NCBI GenBank assembly: GCA_947568835.1
Contig: OX387603.1
Location: 27,490,651-27,554,650, forward strand
Origin: Protonemura montana
Lineage: Eukaryota; Arthropoda; Insecta; Plecoptera; Nemouridae
DNA: 64,000 bases
Direction: 5' to 3'
Shown here: positions 34,543 through 46,900 of the stretch, in pieces
Layout: each line of letters opens with the position of its first letter
How positions within the stretch are numbered: the first letter of the stretch is position 1
The notes under the pieces: generated by a model
What the model was told of the DNA's origin: nothing
Seen by the model: the letters and a program-made list of their open reading frames with translations, nothing else
The model's database searches: none
Position numbers and translations under genes: made by a program

Positions 34543-35140
34543 TAGTGTGATGAACTGTGATAATATCACTTGTTTTCACAGCGTTCGGTCTCGAACAACG
34601 TAGCTTCAGCTGAGAATACACTTGACTGAATTGCTTTTAAAACCGACCACCCGGGTGTTTCGTAAGTAGGGCACTTGAAGTAGGCGTAGAGACATGGAAA
34701 TATTAGTAACCAGGATTCTTCGAATTTCAATTCAACCAACCTTTTTTTTACGCTACGGACGACGAGGGTAAATATCCTGAAGACCCCATTGAATTGAATG
34801 TATTCTTGCCTGTAATTTCATATTATCAGATTGCCAACTATATGATTTCAGAGACGACGCTTTTCCTAGCCACTACATTGGTTGGAAATGATTTTGTTTT
34901 ACTACAAATTACTGGGGTTGTATTCGTATGTGTTCTACATGGTCAGACGGCTGCTTCGATTTTTATGAAATTTTTATGAACTCTTTAACTGCCATTTCAA
35001 TCGTGTTCCGTTCCGCAACCTGTCATTGCTAACACGTCGCTCGCTGGTCATTCTTAGGGTGGATTTCACATTTCACTGGAACTCAGGCCTCGAAACGCAA
35101 CCATTGTTAGAAAATATCAATAAATATGATAAGAAATCTG
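33688..35140. other. Receptor intron 1 and upstream flank
   Basis: 33678-34499 is intron 1 of the second receptor gene. Beyond 34542 lies its 5' flank. I see no other coding frame and no clear core promoter. A (GGAAAACCAA)n-like short repeat is at 33040-33105 in the neighbouring intron. Confidence 0.4.
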
Positions 35141-35335
35141 ATTTAAATTGAAAACTCTTGCATAACGTGGGGTAATTTATTATTAACAACACTTTATTGA
35201 CCTCTCAAAAATTGATGTCCGAACGGGGAATCCAAACCCGATCTCCATCTGTCGCGGGTGTTGCTCTAACCAATTGAGCTACTTGAACACATCATTTTTG
35301 AGAGGATATTAGTGTTCCTAATAATAAAATTGATA
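35140..35335 (+). repeat. SINE/MITE with tRNA-like core, reversed core
   Basis: The element's left end (TGATTTAAATTGAAAACTC) is on the left, but the tRNA-like core reads on the minus strand (TAGCTCAATTGGTTAGAGCA; GATCGGGTTTGGATTCCCCG). This is opposite to the copies at 4115 and 23856. Confidence 0.65.
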
Positions 35336-35779
35336 GCAATATTTTGTAAACCTTGGTAGATTGCCAAACTTTTAACAGATTTTTTTTTTAACTCGTGTTA
35401 TTTTTCACATTTTTTTATTAAAATGGGTAGAAAATATTACATTTCAGGTAAAAGCTTTTATAAAATGATCTTCAAGATGCAAATAAGATGGAAATGGATT
35501 TTCTTAACAAGCTGCAAAAATACAAAACTAATGTTTAGCCTGATAGGCTCCAGTGCATTATTGCACAGACCTGTATGAGATGTTATCATTTTTAAAAGAC
35601 ATTCTTATAGAAGAACAAAGCGAATAAATAAAAATGAGCTGTCTACCAAATGCAAAAAACAACCAGCGGCATAAAATCAAATGAATTTCCGATGCTCTAA
35701 AATGTCACGCTCCAACAATCCAGCATATACCTAATGGCAGCGGCGGTATTTCTTGGCCAAAGAAAGTTCAGTGACGGGT

Positions 35780-35965
35780 TCTAGACTCATGTCTACTCTA
35801 TCTAAACTTAGCACTAGTTTTGACAAAAACTATTTGAACTGAAACCCTGAAAGGACTGCATGTACCCTTGAAAAAGTAACAGGTACAAGTTACGAAACGT
35901 TGGGAAATTTAGTTGTTCTTGACTTAGCATTCAAAACCCAGTTCAAAAAGTTTTTGTCAAGGTTC
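35780..35965. repeat. Penelope-like repeat, palindromic arrangement
   Basis: GTAACAGGTACAAGTTAC precedes GAAACGTTGGG. The arms TTGACAAAAACTATTTGAAC and its inverse (GTTCAAAAAGTTTTTGTCAA) bracket it. Confidence 0.5.
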
Positions 35966-37097
35966 AGTGACTGGTCCAGTCTTTCTTCGTTCCAGGTTAA
36001 GTCGTACAACCTCACTACCACGCCCTATTGTATTTTAAGGATAAGAACCACCAGTCTCGCAGCAATCAACGCTTGACCTACAAGATCTCGTGGGTGAATG
36101 TTGCTATCTAAGTCTGATAGGTGAGCTTTTTTTTTTCTGAAAATTTTAAACGCAAGAAAATATACAAACAATGAATTGTTTTTCTTTTACCAGTGGTGGA
36201 CTTCAAGGAGACTAGATCCTGCTCTCTGCAGGAGCGCAGATTAACCATCGTCGACCAGATTCTGATTTAGAAGAGAAAAAGATTCCATTCTTCGGTACCC
36301 TCTGGCCACACTGTCTCAGGCCGAAGGTTATATAATAGTATCTTTGGTCTCAGGCTTCAAGAACGACAAGCATGGCGTTGCCAGGTTGGTCGTGGTAGTT
36401 GAGAAAATCACGCCGAAGAAACCGAAGAAAAAGTTTACTTGGTCACTTTGATTTTTGAGGTGGATTTCTGGTGCTAAGAAAGCAAAGGAAAGCAATGAGC
36501 GATTCATATTTGGGAGTAAAGACAGAGACATTTAGATGACATATCACAGCTGTTCAACAATGGTCACAGCCTTGTTTGACGATATACTAGATTTGAAAAA
36601 ATCGCGCGAAACAACTGCTTCAACAGACAGGACTTCCATTTTGAAATTAAAGTTATTGGAACGATTGAATTGACTGTCGTTACGGTTTCCAAAAAAATGT
36701 CATAGAATAAATAACAATTAAACAACGATTGAGGTGGGGTGAGATTCGATGCGGTTCCTTTATATTTACAAATGAACTCCTGTCCCAGACTGTACACTTA
36801 CACATTATTTGCTAAACTCTTTTAAATAAAGTATGACATGAAATCAGCTTCCTGTCTAGCGGTCTATTCTGTGGTCTGCTTATCGTGGGCATGGTATCAA
36901 AAGATTGGTCGAGGCTAAGAGGTCGGCTTCTTTTCCCGAAGGCCGGGGAGATTAAATCCAAACAAGGTCGGTTCGGTCCGCATGAAAATCATATCTATCA
37001 GACCTCTAGATCAATTAACAGTGCTTGCGATAACGGGTGTTGTCAGAATATTATAGGGGAAGACCAGGGTTTTTAAAGACTCACTTAAGAAATCGCA
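35966..37097 (+). other. Possible short exons of an unrecognised gene
   Basis: Several short plus-strand frames look protein-like: YFKDKNHQSRSNQRLTYKIS near 36030-36110, DSDLEEKKIPFFGTLWPHC after a good acceptor (TCTCTGCAG, 36223-36231), and DKHGVARLVVVVEKITPKK near 36365-36450. Their phases do not join into one model, and stops interrupt. This may be a decayed gene or chance. Function unknown. Confidence 0.2.
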
Positions 37098-39075
37098 ATG
37101 GATTTTACAGAGAATGAAGGGGAGGATGACTGTAAGTATTGTTAACAATACAGTTAGCTACATTTCTTACAAAAAGTTAAGTCTGCAAGTTAAGTACGGC
37201 AAGTCAAGTAATCAGTTTGCCTGAATGTTTTCTACCTCCAGTAATGGTAACCAGCAGGCGTAAAGATTTGGAAGAATTGATTGCATTGCTGAATGACTAC
37301 AAAGTAAAAGGTTTGCAAGAATGTCAAGGTAAGGCGGACTCAAGCTTGGGACGTTCACGATCAGGCCGATATAGCTGAGATGATCACTAGATCTAGAATC
37401 CCATTTGCATTAGGACCGATTTCCAATTGTTGTACCGCAAATATATTTTGTATTCACGATGAAATTTGGCCCATTGGGCAAATTCAAGGTGGAGACACCG
37501 AAACTTGAACACAGAATTACAATTGAAACCGCTTTTCTTTGTGTCAATAATACGGACCACCTCACGTATATCAGAATAATTGTAGCACAATCTGGAGTGA
37601 CCCTCAGCGAAGAGGACGTCGGCCTGACGTCTCTCGTCGAGAAAATGGTACTGATAAAAAGGAAGAGTTTACTCCAGTTCTCACCAAACGGATGCAGCAA
37701 CAATCGGCTAGATGACGGAGATGATTCGGACACGAGCAACGAAGAAGACTCTAGAGAAAGCGAAGAACTTATGTCTGCACGTCCTTCGACAGATTCGTCT
37801 GAGGTCTTAGGGAATGGTAAGTCTACCACAAGATAGTCACTTTTACCCTTGTTCGAGATCACGAGATGTTTTGTTTGTTTTGACAGGTGACGAACGTAGA
37901 GGCTGGTGAGGCTGAGGCCGTGAGAAATAATAGTGCATGGCTCTAACCACTCATTTGGTGGTAGCTGGGAGTGGCGGTTGCGACAGAGACATGAAATAAT
38001 TTACGTTTGCCAGAATGTGCAATAATGCTTATTTTTTCTTCGCTTTGGTCAAAATGGTCAGAATCATGTGATCTGAACTTCTTCGTTAGAGATCGGCAAC
38101 GTTATTTCGGTGAATTCCAGTGTTAATGTTAACTGCTTACACTTCCATGATGTAGCTCTGTGCATTTTAGCTGCAAGTTCTTTGAGTGGAGGCGTCAAGA
38201 CCGCCGACCTGGAAGAATTGATTTCATTGCTCAACGAGTCCTTGGACAAAGACGACATCAAGGATGGTAAGTAATTCACGCATGTGAAGACTAGAAAGTC
38301 CATAGACAGCTCAGACTAAGACCCGGTGTTTAAGTGGTCGGTTATGTAATTGACAGATCGTTAAAAAACAAAATAAATCTTCCTGATTGGCTGTTGCTAA
38401 TTGCAAATAACGAATGAACAGACGTCTGAAAAACCATGGCCTCTGAGCACAAAGAGCCTGTTTATCGCCAGCTCAAGTTAACAATAGAATATTAAGATAA
38501 TCTCAGAAATAGAATTGCTCTTTGCAGCTTTGCAAAGCTGCGGAAGGCGAAACGAAGATATCCTAGATGTTCCTACTTTTTGTTTTGGGTGTGAAAATTG
38601 AGAAGATGACTCACCTTTCCAGAAGAAAAAAATAGGGTTTAGTTCGCGTGGCTAGGCATTGCAATGTTTTGACATGGCAATATAATGTCACTGGTATAAT
38701 ATTGCCATCGGTGAAAGAGTTGTCAAAGAAACCATGGCCTGGTTAAATTTATCGTCATCATCATCCTAATTTCAACAAAATCAGTTACAGAAAATCCTGA
38801 AATAAAGTCAATTTCTTTTGGCAGAGACTGACTTCAGACGTGCCAGCCCCTGTTCGAAGCTGGTGCGGAGAATGACGGCAGTCGAAGAGATTCTGGTGGA
38901 AAAGAGGAAAAGCAGCCAATGTGTGGTGCCGCAGGGCTGTGGCAGTGGAGTCACTCAGAGAGCCTATAGATGCGACACGGATGGAATTCTTCGGAGAATT
39001 GTAAAGCTGGTCGGAGCAAAGATAGTACATCCGAAAAAAAAACCCACAAAGTGGAGGGATACTGCAAATTGTTGA
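37098..39075 (+). CDS. Uncharacterised acidic-to-basic protein, four-exon model
   Basis: Exons: 37098-37131, 37242-37328, 38171-38266, 38825-39075; 156 codons ending TGA (39073-39075), all internal junctions phase 1. It begins MDFTENEGEDD (acidic). The second and third exons each carry a similar segment: KDLEELIALLNDYK and ADLEELISLLNES. The last exon is basic (RRMTAVEEILVEKRK, HPKKKPTKWRD) with several Cys. I recognise no domain. An alternative first coding exon is 37459-37816, which also ends in phase 1 and would give 234 residues. Its neighbour at 40954 is on the same strand, so the two could be one gene with an exon I have missed. Confidence 0.5.
37414..37816 (+). CDS. Candidate alternative 5' exon, unrecognised
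   Basis: A clearly protein-like frame. The first Met is at 37459 (MKFGPLGKFKVETPKLEHR), followed by GVTLSEEDVGLTSLVEK and an acidic Ser-rich end (DDGDDSDTSNEEDSRESEE). The exon ends at a strong donor (AATG then GTAAGT) in phase 1, which joins to exon 38171. An in-frame stop at 37411 means it starts by an acceptor at 37413 in phase 0, which does not match exon 37242-37328, or by its own Met. It is therefore probably an alternative transcript start. Confidence 0.45.
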
Positions 39076-39347
39076 GGAGGATTTTCGATCGTACAAAGCA
39101 AGGCTGGTCGAGGACATTTTGTGAAAAGAGCATCATTTAGGTCAGAAAAAGAAACGAAATCAAAAATAAGGTATTTTGTTGTTAGAAAAATCCTATTACC
39201 GTCTCAAAAATTGGTGCAGCAATAATTTACTTCCTTCTTTTATCGTCCCCACCTTATTTACTCACTTGGAATTACTGTCGACATATGCGCTTAGTTGCAC
39301 CGCACTCAGATCCTTCGGGCAGCAGGTAAACTGCTTCAGTTTACAAT

Positions 39348-39862
39348 CAGTTGTGTAGTCGAGGGTAGGTATACGCGGGTATGCGCCGTATACCCAAAAA
39401 AACTTTTTGACACCGAGCGTATACCCAAAAAATATATACAGAATATACGCCCAATAAATACTCTTTGCAAAACTTTAAAATGCGTTTTGCAACGACAATT
39501 CTTAATCTCCCTACAACCTGCACTAAAAAAACTCGAAAAGCAAAGTTTATTCCGAAAAGTGGGTAGTCCGTGTATAGTAGTGGTTCGTATGATCTGGATG
39601 GGTATGCAATGGTTTTTCCAAGCAGTCAACGTACTCATTCAACCCACCCGAGGAAAGTGCGATTGCAGCTACCCCAACACCAAGTCGTAGTTTTAGTGTT
39701 GATAGGAATTATCTATCTATGAACTAACTAGTGAATAGACTAAAGGTAAAGAATTAGAAACACCCCCCCATCCAGTACCTAACCTAGTGATGACCACGGC
39801 ATTTGGAACTCACAGCCTGATAACCCAGCGTATACCCAAAAAAAAGTAGGACTACACCATTG
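39348..39862. mobile_element. Short hAT-type element
   Basis: The ends CAGTTGTGTAGTCGAGG and, inverted, CAATGGTGTAGTCCTAC form imperfect terminal repeats, each followed by GGGTATACGC-type subterminal repeats (GTATACCCAAAAAA several times). The flanks TTTACAAT and TATACAAT match at 7 of 8 positions, fitting an 8-bp hAT target duplication. No transposase is seen. Confidence 0.7.
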
Positions 39863-40953
39863 TATACAATCCTATGAACCTCCTGGAATTATAAAAGGAA
39901 TTAAGAGGAAAATAAATCAGCGTAGGAACCAATCGTATGCCGAGCCCAAACAAGTCGAGCATCTAAATAGAAACGGCGGCAACCCGTTGTTTGTTAATTT
40001 TGTAAGACATTCTACAGTGGAGCTTCTTTATGTACCCAAATTGTCGGTAACTCTTACAGGCGGGGATCATAAATTAAATATATTAAAACATGATCACAGT
40101 TGTGTAATACTTACAAATATACCTACATCCGCATGCAACTCAGATGCAACCACACTTCCCGAGTCTGACCCTTGTAAACGCCGACCTAATTTACTCCCAG
40201 TAATCATATTGAATAAAAAATATCCTCACAAGAGATCTTCCAGTCCTATTTGGACATGTCAATTTATTAATATTAATAACTCGTTTTATTGTAGCTGCAG
40301 CTGAATATAGTTATTTTATTACGGATAAGTATTAGTATTGTTAGTGTTATCAAAATATTTTACTTTGCACACTGAAACATATTTTGTACCCCCTGATAGC
40401 ATTTTCAAAACTCTAGGTTGTCTCAACTTTGCTTTCTTTTAATTTAGGCGCATTACGCAATGAACACGATCATGTCCGATGATGCCCGATGTGTTTGTTT
40501 TGAAATTAGATTCAGAAACTGACCGCTTCACTCGTTGGCGCTGGCGCTAGTGTAGTTTACTTAAACATTTGAAGAAGGCGACTCGTCAAAAATATTAGCA
40601 TTTATTCCTGTGGGCGAACTGCTGGTTTAGCTGGCATTATTGGTAAAGTATTGTCTTGATATGGTTCTTATCTTGTGGACCCTTTTGAATTAAATGGGTA
40701 GACATGATTCGTTTGCATAAACAAGTGTAGCTTGAATATAGGTAGATGCGCCATGGTGTGAATTGAATAACGACCGTTACTCGTTATATATATTTCTCTA
40801 ATAATGCTACCTTTGAGGTAACGAACGACGGCTTAAAGTTACTATCCGACTAAATATTCCGTATTACTGGCAACGAATCTGACAATAATGTCATGTCATT
40901 CAAAACTTAAGCATATAATTAAAGGTTTTTTTGGTTACTTTGTCCAGAACAAC

Positions 40954-43900
40954 ATGGCACAGGCACTGGCATTGAATTCTATACATTCACTGGCATCGCC
41001 GAGAACGCAAATTGAGATGCTTGAATCATCATTTGAAGATGTTTATTCCGCTAGGATGCCTACTGAACCCTGCCAAAGAATGTAATTAATCTATGAATGT
41101 GACCTATGAGGGTTGACCCTAGCTTAAAGCACATCTTTTTTCTATGATTGAAGCTCTGCTTGAAGTGTTTGCTTGTGTATTATAACGGCTAGCTATTTTC
41201 TATTTTCTTCAATAACGTACATTATTTAATATTTAGGCATCTTACAAAGTTCTATTTTTTCAGGTTAGATCTGTCAGCAAATAGCCTAAATTTAGTTGAA
41301 CTGCAGAATAGATTATCGATGGAAAATCTGGAGATGAATCCTGATCTTATCATGCCACATGAATGGGGCGCTATTTCTAATGATGCCAGATCAGTATCCT
41401 CACGGATCAAGTTAGTTGACGATAAAATCAATGATGACTGTAAGTATTTTTCAAAAAATCTTAGAAATGAAAACATGCCTTCTCAGTATCTCCATACCTA
41501 CCTGTTACCAAAATCATCCGAAATCCATCATTCCCTTACTCAACGAAAATACCTGTAAATTTAAAAAATCTCTAAACAATGAATAAACGGTATGTTTTAT
41601 TTTTTGGAAGATGCCTTGTTTACCTACTACTGTGGACATATTGAGACAGTGGAATGAAGTTGTGGAGGACTTAACAATTTGATTCTTCCAGGGTATGCAG
41701 ATGATTTTGATTTGTTAACGTGGGAGGTAAGCCTTTCCAAGGATGATGCACCTTCAAAAGAAGCGGATCAACACAACTTAATTGACGTATCCAATTCAAC
41801 GGTGAGAGATATTTTGGCTTTATTGGTAAAATACAATGCACTTTTGCAGAGAATCATAGCCAGACCCAGTGATGTATTCGTAACATTTTTAGTGGGGGTA
41901 CGCAAAAATGACTAAATATTTGTGTCGGTGGGCGGGGAAGGGGGGGGGGGGGGGGAGGAGGAGACCCAAGGCGAATGCACCGAAAGAGTGGGAAATTGGG
42001 GGTTTGGGCGCAGCTCTAAGTGCATTTTTATTCTATGGTTTTTTTGGAGTCAGTCTACGAGTTTACGATGAAATTGGGCTTGGAATGACCCCAAACCAAA
42101 TTTTGGGTTTTTAGGAGGAGCAAGGCCCCAAAGGGAACGCAAATCCACTTGCTTCCTCTTCTGCATCTTGAATTGAACCAAATCGTCCAGTGCGGCTCGT
42201 ATGTGGCAATTAGGTTATTGTTTGTATTTTTGTCTTTCCTGCGAATTCTTATTATTTGAAGCGGGTTTGCTTCTGAGAGCTTGCACCACCTTGCGACGCC
42301 GCGAAAGCGGCTACCGACTTCCCTACGTGATAATAGTAATATGGTTCTAACTAACCCCTTTGTTGTGAGTCGCGACGCCGACATAATTCCAGTCTACCTA
42401 CTCTTAGTACGTTCGCATACAGTGGCATTCTTGCTAGGTCTATTTTTCAGTAAGTGAATTATTAGGAATGAAACCCTTAACTGGGATATTTTCGTCTTGA
42501 AAATAAAGAAGTGCACGATATTTCGAATAATCATAATTTAATACTGCGTTCCCGTGCGTTCACCTGCGTTCCCTCAAAATTGCAAAGTGGGGGTACGGCC
42601 AAAAATAAAATTAATAGTGGGTGGACTGCGTACACCCACGTGTATTGACCAATACATCACTGGCCAGACCAAACAAACCCTGGCACTACCATTGAAGTTA
42701 CAGAATTTTTTCTAAAAATTTTCTCCACTTTTGAAAATGAACCCCCAAAATTCACATTTTTCCAAGGACAACAAAAACAAACATATTTTGGTAGCAAGTT
42801 CCCATTAAATCCATTAATATATATGTCTTCGGCTTCTTGTGTATTAGCAATAATTATTTATTCTTCAACAGTAATTTGGTCTGTTTCTTGATTTTTTGAC
42901 ACTATTTTCCCTATGCATGTGTCAGAACTAAATTCCTTTAAATGCTTGCAACTCTGTATCTGTCTCAAATTGCTATCTGAGTAAACAAGCTACTCAAACC
43001 TAACAATAAAACTTGCTACTTTTCCTTATGAAGGAATTATGATCTAGGCTTGGTGCTGATGACTAATAAGTGAATATTACGCTAGTTGAATTATTTGCTT
43101 GCTTGTGTCATCTGATTGTTGCTTAAAAGCTTATTAGCATGCCAGCCCTGTTGGTTTCCATTAATTTATTATTTAATTTTTCTTTGACCGCAGATTCCTT
43201 TTAACATTGGAATGCAATCGTTTGAATCGCAACTCAACTTGACGGCAATGCATTCCAATTTTCTGCTGGACTTTGACGATTCGCTGACCGTCTCCCAGCT
43301 CTTGGTGACTCCTCGAAGGAACACATCCTACACAATCTGCAAGGCCCGTGAATCCCCTGCCAAGTGCGATCATTCGGTGCTGATGGCAGCCGAACTCTTG
43401 AAGACGGCACCAAATCTTATGGAGTCGTATACAATTGCCAAGGTCTGCACGGAGTCCGCTCCCGTCAAGGTTGATGAGTTAAACACCGCTGTCACAGGCA
43501 ACGATTCATTCATTATCTTAAAGACTAACGAGTCTTACACCGTCACCAAGGGAAACGCTTCGTACACCATTTCGACGCCGCCGATGGAAATCTTGCCGAA
43601 TCCCGGAAGTGCGTCGAAGAACTCATCATTTTCCGAAGTAGCCGAAAAGTTTCACTCGTTACGTCGGTCGATGTCGTCCGACTCTGTGTTACCGCTGTCG
43701 AAGGTCAGAGCCTAACAATTACTACTTTAAGCAAACAATTAAATAAAGTTTCCTCTATTTTTTAGATGAAATCTTATTTAAATTGCAAACGCTTGCAATG
43801 CGCGGGGTATTTTATTAATATCAACACTATGACCGTCTGAAAAAATGTTGCCCAAACGGGGACAAATTGATGCCCGTTTGAGTATCAATTTTTGAGACAG

Positions 43901-46900
43901 TTTTAATGTTCATAATAATGAAAAAATAAAAAGGTTTCCGCTTATTTGAATGAGAGGAAACATTGCAAAAGTACACATTCCCATTTTTTTCATTCTGAGG
44001 TTAATAAAAAAAAACTTTGAAGACAAGTGCTTCCTATCAAACTGAACTCGGCAGTGAGTTAAGTTTCTTTCCAGTTATTTTATGATTATTTCATGAAATA
44101 GGCAGCAGCAGATGCTCTGGTTAAAAATACTTTCTATCGTGGGGTTTTTATTGGAACATTCCCAATCAACCGCTAATTGAAATCGGGCTTTTCACATGTC
44201 CAGGACAAGATCAGTGGAATGTCGCTGACGACCCGTGCGCTAGTGCCAACCCCTCCGCTACAACCGGAAGCCGCTGTCTTCTCCGCGGCTGTCGCTGACA
44301 TGCGGTTGCGCCAACGACGTGCACCACCCGCGCCAAAGGGACCCATGCGCGCCATGCTGCCACTTGAACAGATGATGCGAGGTAGTGGCGTTGATTGATT
44401 TTTCGGGTCTTTAAACGGACACATAATGGACTAGCCACATAGGCATCGTGGGTGATTATGAAGTTAACCGAGTCTGGAAGAGAGAAGGGAAAACCCGGTG
44501 CCAGCACATAGCCTTCTGCTGTCAAAAGAGTACCAAGTGGATCAACGGCTAAGTATGCCTTGGACAGTACAGCGCGAAAAACAGGATTCCAGAGATCCAT
44601 GCTGTCAAGAGGTTGATAAGCAACGCTAATAAGTTGCCGTCCTAACTTTCATCCCTTCAACCTCTCTCCCAAACAGAACTGGTCCTAATTTCCTATCTTT
44701 TCTCTTCCCATTTTAATTTTCCAGCTTTATGGCACCCGAACTTTATTAAAGATTGGATGTAGTTACAGATTTTCAATCTTTTCAATCTGTCGGATAAGTT
44801 GTGCTCCCTAGTTTTAACTCCTTCAAAAAAAATCTAATCAGATCCTTTGCAACCCCTGTTGGAAAGTTCTGTTCATTTACTCATGTCTATTTTTTTTTCA
44901 GCCCCAGACAATGTGGCCACACAGGAGCCAGCTGCAAAGAAGCAATTCAAGCAAGTGTCTGCACCCCTTCCAGCAGCAAAACCTAGCCCAGCTTTGAACC
45001 CTTCGGTGAGTACCGGTCCCTGGCTGTTTTGAAGAAGAGGGAATATTATTTAGAGGAAAAAAAACCTCTAGTTGAAATGGCCAACACACAGTCTATTAGC
45101 AGCACAAAGTCTATGTGCCGGTAATTTATACTGGCAGTCTTAACCCTGAAAATACTAGATCACTCCAAGATTTGCTCCTTTTTACAAATTTAGTAATCTA
45201 CCTAAATTCAAAACATACATTGTCGCAAAATATGTTCATAATACATTGGCCTATACACAGATAAATTCAGAAAACTTTGTCTTATTTAATTTTGCATTTG
45301 TCAGGGCTTACATGTGTTTCCAGTCAAGTCCTACTCTAAGATTCCTCAGTGGATGCCTACTTGGATCCGATGACAATTGCTATGCTTGTAACATGCAACT
45401 AGCCTGCTAACCTCGATTTACAATGGGATCCAAATCACTCTATTTTCTGCAGTAAACCAAAAGGACAAATTATGACTCACCTCAATTCATCCGATCAATC
45501 CTTCCTATAAAAGTCAATGTGTCAAAATGTTATGTCGTCCGCATAATTTTGCTACATTTGTTATGATTCTCGTACGTTGTAATACAGTCATAATACATAC
45601 ATATTATGTTTCTTATAAATGTATCTCATTCTTTCTGTTATTTTTTTGGGCTGACTTTTTTATGTTGCACATTCTGCCATAGCGGCTGTGCTGAGTTGCG
45701 TCGTTGAGTGCAGGTTCTAGGTAGAGAAACAGCGTCAATGTTACAGTCTCTGCGTGAAAGATGGCCGCCAAATGACTACCTTACCAACAAAAATGCAGTG
45801 TAATTTAATTTCGATATTTAAAGTAGGTTCACTCGCTTTTTAATATCGTTACGTGTATTTCAATCGTTGAGGTAAACATTGATGGAGATTTTTTAAGCTT
45901 AAAAAGTTTCAAAAGCGAGTTAACCTACGAGAAATATCGAAATTAAAATTCATACGACGGTGGCTCCACTCAACGTGATGTTCCGGTACTCTGCATTTTT
46001 GTCGGTAAAGTAGTCATTTGGTAGCCATCTTTCACGCAGAGACTGTAACATTGACGTTGTTTCTCTACCTATAACCTACACTCAACGGTTGCGTGGACAC
46101 AAGATTACTCCAGCTCTGTCTGTAATTCCGGGGGTATTCCAGTCTACCCAGGCTATGATTTAACCTACGGGAATTGTTTGCAGGGAATCAGTACTCCGCA
46201 CCGTACACCCCCGCCAACTCGTCGCTCTATATCGGTGAGCCCAATTCGACGTGCCACGCCCGTGCGCAGTCCCAGCTCCGGCTATGGACAACGCAGACCA
46301 ATGCAAACTGTGGCTTTGCGAGAGCGGGCGGCGTTCAACTTACAAGGGGGCCCTGCACAACGTGACGAGCGCACGAACATCGACAACAAATCGAATGGTA
46401 CAAGAATTGTAATATTTTGCTATCTGTTGACCACCTATTTTAATGAATAGATGCTAACGTTTGAAACTGAAGTTAACTCATTAAAGTCCAATAGAAAACT
46501 ACGAGCTAAAATTATTATTTAATGTTGTTTATTATGATAAATTAAACAAAGTGTACAATGGGTGGGTTAGGAGTGATATTGTCCCAAGCAAGGTCGCTTA
46601 ACACAAAATAGTTGCACATCAGTGTAACTCATTAGAGCAATGGATAAAAGTACTATCAGCAAATCAATGTCGTACTTGCTGCGGTACTTGCAGTTTATTC
46701 CTAATTACTAGAGCCAAGATTTTACGGTGTTATGATTTCGATAATTTCGTGGTAAGCTTTTTGGATTTCGGTGTTATGGCGGTGTTATGGAAAAAGTACA
46801 GAATTTCATGTCTATAACAGATTTCAGACATAGGTGACGAAAAAAGAAGGTACGCGTTTTTAGCATTAGTTTTATCGAAATTTTAGTGCTAATTATTTAA

